A stretch of 7,219 bases of DNA from Sulfurovum sp. (GTDB taxonomy: Bacteria > Campylobacterota > Campylobacteria > Campylobacterales > Sulfurovaceae). The DNA lies in contig DYMW01000034.1 of NCBI GenBank assembly GCA_020721385.1, forward strand, positions 1 to 7,219, written 5' to 3'. The translations under genes and the position numbers were made by a program. Within the stretch, counting starts at the first letter, position 1; each line of letters starts with the position of its first letter. The notes below the pieces were generated by a model. That model was not told the origin of the DNA, searched no databases, and saw nothing but the letters and a program-made list of their open reading frames with translations. Below, in pieces: positions 1-6,046 of the stretch.

Positions 1-525
1 CGAATAGACATTGGTTTCAAAACCTTCTCTTCCATTTAAGAAGTCGAGTTCTAATATGAAACAGACTTCAACGCAGTTGGCTCCTACTTTTTTGATGAGT
101 GAGGCGGCAGCTTTTGCGGTTCCTCCTGTGGCGATTAAATCGTCGATGAGTAGAACATTGGCATTGGGTTTAGTAAACGCATCAATATGTATTTCTACTT
201 CGTCAAATCCGTACTCTAGTGAGTATTTTTCAGCAACCGTGGTGTAGGGAAGTTTCCCTTTTTTTCTTACAGGTACAAAACCAATACCAAGTCTATCGGC
301 TAAAATTGAACCAAAAATAAACCCACGGGCATCAATTCCTGCGATGTAGTCCAAATTATAACCTTCATAACGAGAGGTTAAGTGATTCATGAGCGTTTTT
401 AGGGCGAGTGGGTTGTTGAGTAGGGTGGTGATGTCTTTAAAGATAATCCCTTGTTTTGGGAAGTTTGGTATATCTCTAATGCTTTTTTCTATGATTTTTT
501 TATCTTCGGGTGTTAGTGTTAACAT
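1..525 (-). CDS. apt: Adenine phosphoribosyltransferase (C-terminus cut by window edge)
   Basis: Cytoplasmic purine-salvage enzyme that converts adenine and PRPP to AMP and pyrophosphate. Read on the minus strand from ATG at 525-523, 175 codons are open to base 1 and no stop is reached. The family is usually about 170-185 residues, so probably only a few residues are missing. Visible family motifs are FPKQGIIFKDITTLL (residues 22-36), GIDARGFIFG (63-72), the RKKGKLP flexible-loop segment (87-93), EYGFDEVEIHIDA (104-116) and the PRPP-binding signature VLLIDDLIATGGTA (124-137) with its acidic pair D128-D129. A weak AAGAG ribosome-binding sequence lies about 6 nt before the start. The gene is divergent from pyrH across 99 bp. 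The product is recognised confidently from motifs; the true C-terminus is outside the window. Confidence 0.95.
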   Translation of the reverse strand, partial: MLTLTPEDKKIIEKSIRDIPNFPKQGIIFKDITTLLNNPLALKTLMNHLTSRYEGYNLDYIAGIDARGFIFGSILADRLGIGFVPVRKKGKLPYTTVAEKYSLEYGFDEVEIHIDAFTKPNANVLLIDDLIATGGTAKAAASLIKKVGANCVEVCFILELDFLNGREGFETNVYS

Positions 526-549
526 AGGTACTCTTTTTATTTTTTTTAA

Positions 550-558
550 ATTATAGCA
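550..558 (-). promoter_or_regulatory. Probable apt promoter, extended -10
   Basis: Read on the minus strand, TGCTATAAT occupies 558-550. This is a perfect TATAAT hexamer preceded by an extended -10 TGn. Transcription would start near 543, giving a leader of roughly 18 nt before the apt ATG at 525. No good -35 sits at 17 bp spacing. A TTGACT hexamer does exist at 571-566, but only 10 bp from the -10, which is too close for a normal sigma-70 promoter. Assignment is by pattern only. Confidence 0.55.
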
Positions 559-586
559 TAACAAAAGTCAACCAATCTTAAGACCG

Positions 587-600
587 TTTGGGTAGAATCG
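587..600 (+). promoter_or_regulatory. Probable pyrH operon promoter (-10 region)
   Basis: The string TTTGGGTAGAATCG contains a -10-like TAGAAT at 593-598 (one mismatch to TATAAT) preceded by a G-rich extension. No recognisable -35 lies 16-18 bp upstream, which is common for housekeeping promoters in Campylobacterota. The predicted start near 605 would leave a leader of about 20 nt, carrying an AGAGG ribosome-binding site at 612-616, 8 nt before the pyrH ATG. It is the only convincing plus-strand promoter seen before the six-gene run. Pattern-based inference. Confidence 0.55.
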
Positions 601-624
601 CAACTTAAAACAGAGGTCGCAAAG

Positions 625-1335
625 ATGGCAAAAAAAAGAGTACTGGTAAAGTTTTCTGGTGAAGCATTGGCTGGTGAAAATGGTTATGGTATCGACACTC
701 AAATCTTACATTTTATTTCTCAAGAGATTAAGTTGTTAATAGATAATGGTATTGAAGTCGCTGTGGTAATTGGTGGTGGAAATATTATTCGTGGTGTTTC
801 TGCTGCTGCTGATGGAGTAATTAAAAGAACCTCTGGAGATTACATGGGAATGTTGGCTACCGTGATTAACGGAATAGCACTACAAGAGGCATTTGAACAC
901 GCTGGACTTGATGCAAGACTTCTTTCTGCGATTGATATGCAAGAGATTGGTGAATCATTTATTGTGCGTCGTGCTAAACGTCACTTAGAAAAAGGTCGTG
1001 TGGTTGTTTTTGCTGGTGGTACAGGTAACCCATATTTTACCACCGATACAGCAGCAACACTTAGAGCGTCAGAAATAGAAGCAGAAGTGATTATTAAAGC
1101 CACCAAAGTAGATGGTGTTTATGACAAAGACCCGCATAAGTTTCCTGACGCTGTAAAGTTACCAAGTTTAACCTATGACCAAGCATTAGAAGACAACATC
1201 AAAGTCATGGATGATACTTCTATTGCATTGGCAAAAGACAATCGATTGCCAATTATTGTTTGTAATATGTTTGAAAAAGGCAATTTACTAGCAATCGTTC
1301 AAGGCAATAGAGATTTATGCTCTATTGTTGTATAG
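625..1335 (+). CDS. pyrH: UMP kinase (uridylate kinase)
   Basis: Cytoplasmic enzyme that phosphorylates UMP to UDP with ATP, feeding all pyrimidine nucleotide synthesis. It belongs to the bacterial amino-acid-kinase-fold family, normally hexameric and controlled by UTP and GTP. The 236-residue length is normal. Visible motifs are the phosphate-binding VKFSGEALAG (residues 8-17), GGGNIIRG (50-57), the UMP-binding stretch GDYMGMLATVINGIALQ (71-87), GGTGNPYFTTDTAA (131-144) and KATKVDGVYDKDP, followed by VMDDTSIALAKDN near the C-terminus. The ATG start has AGAGG 8 nt upstream. It is the first gene of the run, with rpoZ starting 22 nt after its stop. In many other bacteria pyrH sits next to tsf and frr; linkage to rpoZ-spoT is the Campylobacter/Helicobacter arrangement. 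Confidence 0.97.
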   Translation: MAKKRVLVKFSGEALAGENGYGIDTQILHFISQEIKLLIDNGIEVAVVIGGGNIIRGVSAAADGVIKRTSGDYMGMLATVINGIALQEAFEHAGLDARLLSAIDMQEIGESFIVRRAKRHLEKGRVVVFAGGTGNPYFTTDTAATLRASEIEAEVIIKATKVDGVYDKDPHKFPDAVKLPSLTYDQALEDNIKVMDDTSIALAKDNRLPIIVCNMFEKGNLLAIVQGNRDLCSIVV

Positions 1336-1357
1336 AAAATTATTTTAAAGGAATATT

Positions 1358-1564
1358 ATGAAAATAGAAAAATTAACCGCACAAGCATTAGAGAGATTAG
1401 ACTTTGACAGATACCTATTGGCAGCAGCGGTAGGTAAAAGAGCTCATGAAATTGCTAATGGTTCAGCACCATTGGTTCCTGTGAATCCTAAAACTGCCAA
1501 ATTTACCGACATCGCATTGATAGAGATTGCAGAAGGTAAAATCATTGTTAGTATCGAAGGATAA
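1358..1564 (+). CDS. rpoZ: DNA-directed RNA polymerase omega subunit
   Basis: Small subunit that helps fold and hold beta-prime in the RNA polymerase core. It has 68 residues, against about 91 in E. coli, which is normal for Campylobacterota. Recognisable family features are the N-terminal helix with the ALERLDFDRYLLAAAVGKRA stretch (residues 11-30), the segment NGSAPLVP (34-41), and the conserved ALIEIAEGKI (53-62). It begins MKIEKLTAQA, without the MAR N-terminus that forms part of ppGpp site 1 in E. coli RNA polymerase. AAGGA (1348-1352) lies 5 nt before the ATG. spoT follows after 5 nt, and the last codons of rpoZ carry the spoT ribosome-binding site. The rpoZ-spoT adjacency is also seen in gammaproteobacteria. 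Confidence 0.95.
   Translation: MKIEKLTAQALERLDFDRYLLAAAVGKRAHEIANGSAPLVPVNPKTAKFTDIALIEIAEGKIIVSIEG
1557..1561 (+). promoter_or_regulatory. Ribosome-binding site for spoT, inside rpoZ
   Basis: AAGGA lies in the last sense codons of rpoZ, 8 nt before the TTG at 1570. It supports TTG as the true spoT start. The first in-frame ATG would be at residue 74, beyond the first HD-domain histidine, so a later start would destroy the hydrolase. Placement inside rpoZ suggests the two genes are translationally coupled. Confidence 0.65.
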
Positions 1565-1569
1565 ACACT

Positions 1570-3711
1570 TTGGAGGCTTTATTAAAAAAAGCACGTAACA
1601 TCACTACCATAGAGACAGCCCAAGAGCTTCTCTATGAATATTATTCAACTCACTCTCCATTTTTTTATAAAGCATTAACTTTAGCAGAACAAGCTCATGA
1701 AGGTCAAACACGTAAAAGTGGTGAACCTTATGTTATCCATCCTATTATTGTTGCTGCCATTACGGCATTGATTTCAAATGATGAAACAATGGTTATTTCA
1801 GCACTTTTGCATGATGTGGTAGAGGATACAGAGTACACAATTGAAGATATTAAAGAGATGTTTAATGCTGATATTGCATTTATGGTTGAAGGGTTAACTA
1901 AAATTGAAGTGATTCGTGATGAAGAGTTAATTCCCTCTTCTTCTAATAAAAAATTGATTTCATCCGCATTGACATTTAGAAAGATGTTGCTCTCTTCTGT
2001 TAAAGATGTGCGTATTTTGGTGGTCAAATTGTGTGACAGATTGCACAACATGACCACATTGGATGCACTTTCACCAAGTACACAACTGCGTATTTCTGAA
2101 GAGAGTATGGTGGTTTATGCACCCATTGCTCACCGTTTGGGTATCTCTCAAATCAAGAATCTTTTAGAAGATTTAAGTTTTTATTATATTTATCCCGATG
2201 CCTATAAAACGATTGACGATTATATTGTTGCTAACCGTCAAAATCTTCATTTAAAACTCAATATGTTTGTTAACAATATTGATTCATTGATGAAAGAGTA
2301 TGGTTTTGAAGAGGATGATTTTGAAGTTTTTGGTAGGGTAAAACACTATCACTCGATGTATCAAAAAATGCAACGTAAAGGGATTGGAATTGATGAGATT
2401 CTTGACTTTATTGCCATTCGTATTTTGGTTAAAGAAGATATAGATTGTTATAAAGTTCTAGGTGCATTGCACTTAAATTATAAACCCATTATTTCACGTT
2501 TTAAAGATTACATTACCTTGCCTAAAGAGAATGGATACAACACGATTCATACCACGCTTTTTAACGATGATGGTATTGTCGAAGCACAAATTCGTACTTT
2601 TGAGATGCATAAAACAGCTGAATTTGGTATTGCAGCCCATTGGCGATACAAAGATGGTGGTAGAGAGAAAAAAACGGTTAATTTAGAATGGCTTCAAGGG
2701 TTACAATATCACAATGAATCTTTAGAGGAAAATTATGCTTTGGCAAAAGGTGATTTGTTTGTTGATGATATTTCAGTTTTGTCTCCTAAAGGCGATAACT
2801 ATACCTTGCCACGTGAGTCGGTTGCGTTAGATTTTGCCTATGCAGTGCATTCAGAAATAGGAGATAAAGCAGTTGGTGCATTGGTCAATAAACGTACCGC
2901 ATCACTCTTGACTATATTAAACAATGGTGATATTGTCAGAATCATTACCAATGATAATGCCAAAGTACACTGTTCTTGGTATGACACAGTGATGACTTCA
3001 CGTGCCAAAGATGGCATACGCAGTGCATGTAATAAAAAGATTAAAGAGTGTAATCGTATTTCAGCTTTAAATATTTTTACTCAGTTAACAGGGCTTGAAC
3101 ATGCATTAATTCAAGAGATGTTTGAGTTATGTGAACTTAAAGATTATGCCTATAATGTAACGTCAAATCTCAAAACCTATAAAGAGGTGTTGGATGAATT
3201 TATAGAAAAATCGGTACTTATTCCTCAAGATTTTGTCTATCCTGTAGAGAGCATTCATGAGCATTTTAGGTTTATGAGCAATCAACCTATTGAAACCGTT
3301 GAGTTTGACTACTGTTGTCACCCTAAAATGGGTGATGAAATCGTTGCTTTTTATGAGAATGAAAAAGTGATTATTCATCATAAACTTTGTCAATATGCAC
3401 ACAAACTCATGAAAGCCAAAACACCGATGATTTATGTTGCATGGGTCAATGAAAAATCATCACGTTATCAGTTGCTTATTAGCCTTCAAAACCGTAAAGG
3501 TATTTTGGCAGAAATGCTTCATAAATTGGCAAGTTTGGATTTGAACATACTCAGCATTAATTTGGGAATTAAAAATTCGGAGAGTGCCGAATTTTGTAAA
3601 CTTGAAGTTGAAACCAAAGAGCAGAACAGTAAAAAGCTTCAAGATAAGCTTGAAAAGAAGTTTAAATTGATTGAAATGATTAATTTAACCGATGCATACA
3701 GTAAAAAATAA
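1570..3711 (+). CDS. spoT: Bifunctional (p)ppGpp synthetase/hydrolase (RelA/SpoT, Rel type)
   Basis: Cytoplasmic stringent-response enzyme that makes (p)ppGpp from ATP and GDP/GTP and also breaks it down. The 713 residues show all long-RSH domains in order. The HD hydrolase (about 25-200) has RKSGEPYVIHP (H57), HDVVEDT (H81-D82, E85-D86), CDRLHNM (D156) and PIAHRLGI (185-192). The synthetase (about 245-362) has GRVKHYHSMYQKM (255-267), D279, RFKDYITLPKENGYNTIHT (310-328) and EAQIRTFEMH through AAHWRYK (338-361). TGS spans about 399-462, followed by a helical region containing TSRAKDGIRSA (476-486). The zinc-finger region has candidate ligands C582, C583, H603 and C607, and ACT spans about 632-705. 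Both active sites look intact. The RFKD motif is the RxKD form of bifunctional enzymes rather than the ExDD form of E. coli RelA. This is probably the organism's only long RSH, an inference from the family. TTG start. Confidence 0.96.
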   Translation: MEALLKKARNITTIETAQELLYEYYSTHSPFFYKALTLAEQAHEGQTRKSGEPYVIHPIIVAAITALISNDETMVISALLHDVVEDTEYTIEDIKEMFNADIAFMVEGLTKIEVIRDEELIPSSSNKKLISSALTFRKMLLSSVKDVRILVVKLCDRLHNMTTLDALSPSTQLRISEESMVVYAPIAHRLGISQIKNLLEDLSFYYIYPDAYKTIDDYIVANRQNLHLKLNMFVNNIDSLMKEYGFEEDDFEVFGRVKHYHSMYQKMQRKGIGIDEILDFIAIRILVKEDIDCYKVLGALHLNYKPIISRFKDYITLPKENGYNTIHTTLFNDDGIVEAQIRTFEMHKTAEFGIAAHWRYKDGGREKKTVNLEWLQGLQYHNESLEENYALAKGDLFVDDISVLSPKGDNYTLPRESVALDFAYAVHSEIGDKAVGALVNKRTASLLTILNNGDIVRIITNDNAKVHCSWYDTVMTSRAKDGIRSACNKKIKECNRISALNIFTQLTGLEHALIQEMFELCELKDYAYNVTSNLKTYKEVLDEFIEKSVLIPQDFVYPVESIHEHFRFMSNQPIETVEFDYCCHPKMGDEIVAFYENEKVIIHHKLCQYAHKLMKAKTPMIYVAWVNEKSSRYQLLISLQNRKGILAEMLHKLASLDLNILSINLGIKNSESAEFCKLEVETKEQNSKKLQDKLEKKFKLIEMINLTDAYSKK

Positions 3712-3725
3712 ATAGAGGGAAATAG

Positions 3726-4940
3726 ATGTCAAAAACAGAATTAATTCAAACAGCTTTAAATGAAATCAGTAGAGGAACTGCTGAAATTATTGATATGGAA
3801 CGTATAGAAAAATTGGTTACAAAGTTTTATAATGAGGGTGAACACTATACGGTAAAAGCTGGTTTTGACCCAACAGGTGCCGATTTACATTTAGGGCATA
3901 CTGTATTGCTTCAAAAGTTACGAATTTTTCAAAATCATGGTGGGCGTATTCAACTGCTTATTGGAGATTTTACAGCCACCATTGGTGACCCAACAGGAAA
4001 AAGTGAAACCCGAAAAATATTGAGCCGTGAAACAATTATGGCAAATGCACAAACCTATCAAGACCAAGTTTTTAATGTTTTGGATGCCTCAAAAACCGAT
4101 GTGGTATTTAATGCCAAATGGTTAGAGGCGTTGGGTGCGGGTGGTATGGTTGCGTTAACCACCACATTTAACGTGGCAAGAATGCTAGAACGTGATGATT
4201 TTGAAAAACGGTACAGAGGTGGGCAAAGTATCTCCATTTCTGAATTTATCTATCCACTTCTTCAAGGGTATGATTCGGTTGAGTTAAAGTCAGACATTGA
4301 AATAGGAGGAACCGATCAGAAGTTTAACCTATTGATGGGACGACATCTTCAACGTGCGTACAATGTGGGCAAAGAACAAGCCGTACTCATGATGCCGATT
4401 TTAGAAGGACTCGATGGGGTTCAAAAAATGAGTAAGTCACTAAACAATTATATTGGTATTACAGAAGAACCAAATGATATTTATGCTAAGGTACTTTCGG
4501 TATCAGATGAATTAATGTGGCGTTATTATGAGCTTTTGAGCGAAAAATCTTTGGAAGAAATTGGACAAATGCGTGAAGATGTAGCAAATGGTCTCTTACA
4601 TCCTAAAATCGCTAAAGAAAATTTGGCTTTAGAGATAACTGCTAGATTTTATAATGAAGAGTCTGCTAAGATGGCTAAGAGTGAGTTTGATAATGTGTTT
4701 AAATCAAATCAATTACCTACCGATATGGATGAGTTTGAAATGGAGAATGATATTTGGGTCTGTCAAGCATTGGTTAATGCAAACATGGAGCCATCAACAT
4801 CTCAAGCCAGACGAGATATTAAGCAGGGTGCTGTTCGTATTGACCAAGAGAAACTCTTGGATGAAAAGATGAATTTAACCACTGGTGAGTATATTTTACA
4901 GGTAGGTAAAAGGAAATTTGCAAAAGTAAAGGTAAAGTAG
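3726..4940 (+). CDS. tyrS: Tyrosyl-tRNA synthetase, type 2
   Basis: Class I aminoacyl-tRNA synthetase that activates tyrosine with ATP and charges tRNA-Tyr. The 404 residues are a normal full length. The ATP-binding HIGH motif appears as HLGH (55-58) within GFDPTGADLHLGH, and KMSKS is intact at 234-238. Tyrosine-pocket residues lie in YPLLQGYDS (176-184) and SDIEIGGTDQKFN (189-201). The C-terminal S4-type RNA-binding domain occupies about 345-404, with SQARRDIKQGAVRID (349-363) as its core. The wording GDFTATIGDPTGKS (80-93) resembles the shorter type 2 (TyrZ-like, Haemophilus/Helicobacter) enzymes rather than E. coli type 1 TyrS. AGGGA (3716-3720) is 5 nt before the ATG. The stop codon overlaps the next gene's GTG by one base. 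Confidence 0.96.
   Translation: MSKTELIQTALNEISRGTAEIIDMERIEKLVTKFYNEGEHYTVKAGFDPTGADLHLGHTVLLQKLRIFQNHGGRIQLLIGDFTATIGDPTGKSETRKILSRETIMANAQTYQDQVFNVLDASKTDVVFNAKWLEALGAGGMVALTTTFNVARMLERDDFEKRYRGGQSISISEFIYPLLQGYDSVELKSDIEIGGTDQKFNLLMGRHLQRAYNVGKEQAVLMMPILEGLDGVQKMSKSLNNYIGITEEPNDIYAKVLSVSDELMWRYYELLSEKSLEEIGQMREDVANGLLHPKIAKENLALEITARFYNEESAKMAKSEFDNVFKSNQLPTDMDEFEMENDIWVCQALVNANMEPSTSQARRDIKQGAVRIDQEKLLDEKMNLTTGEYILQVGKRKFAKVKVK
4928..4932 (+). promoter_or_regulatory. Ribosome-binding site for the fabX-like gene, inside tyrS
   Basis: AAAGG lies within the last codons of tyrS, 7 nt before the GTG at 4940. The tyrS stop and this start share one base (TAGTG, 4938-4942), a classic termination-reinitiation arrangement. 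The next in-frame ATG (residue 22) would remove the first strand and part of the FMN-binding loop, so GTG is the supported start. Confidence 0.65.
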
Positions 4941-6046
4941 TGGCATTTAAATCTTTTAAAATCGGAAAATATACAATCGAGAAACCTATTGTTCAAGGTG
5001 GTATGGGTGTTGGTATCTCTTGGGATCAATTGGCTGGAAATGTAAGTTTAGAGGGTGGTCTTGGTGTCATCTCTGCTGTTGGTACAGGTGTCTATAAAAA
5101 TAGAGCCTATGTCAATAAAGTAGTAGGAAAAGAGAAGCGACCTTTAGATGCCATTAACTTTTACTCGTACGAAGCATTACAGAAAATTTTTGATAATGCT
5201 CGTGAAATTTGTGGTGATAGACCATTGGCAGCCAATGTGTTGTATGCACAAAGTGAATACAATCGTGTTGTAGAAGATGCGTGTAAGGTGGGTGCGAATA
5301 TTATTATTACAGGGGCTGGATTACCATTAACCATGCCTGAAGCTACTAAAAATTATCCCGATGTTGCATTGGTACCGATTGTTTCTACGGCAAAAGCACT
5401 TAAAATTTTATGTAAGCGTTGGAAAAAAACACACAACAGATTGCCTGATGCAGTTATCGTAGAAGGACCTTTAAGTGGTGGACACCAAGGGTTTAAATAT
5501 GATGAGTGTTTTTTACCTGAAAATCAATTGGAACAAATTTTACCTCCTGTGGTAGAAGAGGCAAAAAATTGGGGTTCAATGCCCATCATTGCAGCAGGTG
5601 GAGTATGGGATCATGATGATATTGTCAGAATGATGGAACTTGGGGCCGATGCGGTACAAATGGGTACACGATTTATTGGTACAATTGAGTGTGATACAAG
5701 TGAGGTCATGAAAAATATTATTATTGATGCCACAGAGGATGATATTAAACTCTTTAAATCTCCTGTTGGGTATCCTGCTCGTGGTGTTAGAACCCAACTT
5801 CATAGAGATATTGAAGCGGGAACTGCTCCTAAAGTGGCTTGTATTTCAAACTGCGTTGCACCTTGTCATCGAGGAGAAGAAGCTAAGATAGTTGGTTATT
5901 GTATCGCCGATAGATTAAGTGATGCGTATGATGGAATTAAAGAGACAGGACTCTTCTTTACAGGTGCTAATGGTTATAAACTTAAAGAGATTATAACCGT
6001 CAAAGAACTTATGGAGAAGTTAATGAATGGAGAAGAAAATTCTTAA
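4940..6046 (+). CDS. fabX: FabX-like flavin and Fe-S acyl-ACP dehydrogenase/isomerase (NMO family)
   Basis: Member of the nitronate monooxygenase / 2-nitropropane dioxygenase TIM-barrel family, 368 residues. FMN-binding features are VQGGMGVGIS (18-27), AAGGVWD (218-224) and GADAVQMGTRFIGT (235-248). The family's active-site histidine is in VEGPLSGGHQG, H182. Four cysteines near the C-terminus, C301, C305, C309 and C321 (CX3CX3CX11C), look like a [4Fe-4S] site, which ordinary nitronate monooxygenases lack. Its place between tyrS and amiA is the same as that of H. pylori HP0773, shown to be FabX. From memory, FabX is an FMN and [4Fe-4S] enzyme that oxidises decanoyl-ACP and isomerises the product to the cis-3 form, starting unsaturated fatty acid synthesis. 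Most annotation pipelines would call this gene nitronate monooxygenase. FabX function is inferred from motif plus synteny; family membership is certain. GTG start. Confidence 0.85.
   Translation: MAFKSFKIGKYTIEKPIVQGGMGVGISWDQLAGNVSLEGGLGVISAVGTGVYKNRAYVNKVVGKEKRPLDAINFYSYEALQKIFDNAREICGDRPLAANVLYAQSEYNRVVEDACKVGANIIITGAGLPLTMPEATKNYPDVALVPIVSTAKALKILCKRWKKTHNRLPDAVIVEGPLSGGHQGFKYDECFLPENQLEQILPPVVEEAKNWGSMPIIAAGGVWDHDDIVRMMELGADAVQMGTRFIGTIECDTSEVMKNIIIDATEDDIKLFKSPVGYPARGVRTQLHRDIEAGTAPKVACISNCVAPCHRGEEAKIVGYCIADRLSDAYDGIKETGLFFTGANGYKLKEIITVKELMEKLMNGEENS
6013..6019 (+). promoter_or_regulatory. Ribosome-binding site for amiA, inside fabX
   Basis: GGAGAAG lies in the fabX-like coding region; its GGAG core is 10 nt from the amiA ATG at 6027. 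It belongs to the first copy of a 9-bp direct repeat ATGGAGAAG (6011-6019 and 6027-6035), whose second copy forms the amiA start codons themselves. It supports the 6027 start, which also gives a complete signal peptide. Confidence 0.5.

Noticed and set aside
11..247. 78-codon open frame on the plus strand
   Set aside because: It lies entirely antisense to apt, whose minus-strand frame shows complete family motifs; composition and lack of a ribosome site fit a chance shadow.
550..571. TTGACT (571-566, minus) as the -35 of the apt promoter
   Set aside because: Only 10 bp separate it from the TATAAT, far from the 16-18 bp needed; the extended -10 is sufficient explanation.
599..624. Possible riboswitch or attenuator in the pyrH leader
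   Set aside because: The predicted leader is about 20 nt, too short for a structured regulatory RNA, and no stem is visible.
1728..2057. 109-codon minus-strand open frame inside spoT
   Set aside because: Antisense to the highly conserved HD domain; no recognisable protein features or promoter. Shadow frame.
3163..3642. Two short minus-strand frames within the 3' half of spoT
   Set aside because: Both overlap the conserved zinc-finger and ACT coding sequence and have no promoter or family resemblance.
4654..4872. 72-codon plus-strand open frame inside tyrS
   Set aside because: Out of frame with intact tyrS, Trp-rich low-plausibility product, no independent initiation signal.
5576..5803. 75-codon minus-strand open frame inside the fabX-like gene
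   Set aside because: Antisense to conserved FMN-binding motifs; no supporting signals.
4940..6046. Simple nitronate-detoxifying monooxygenase or FabK enoyl-ACP reductase as the function
   Set aside because: Family resemblance allows both, but the four-cysteine motif and the tyrS-amiA context match FabX better.
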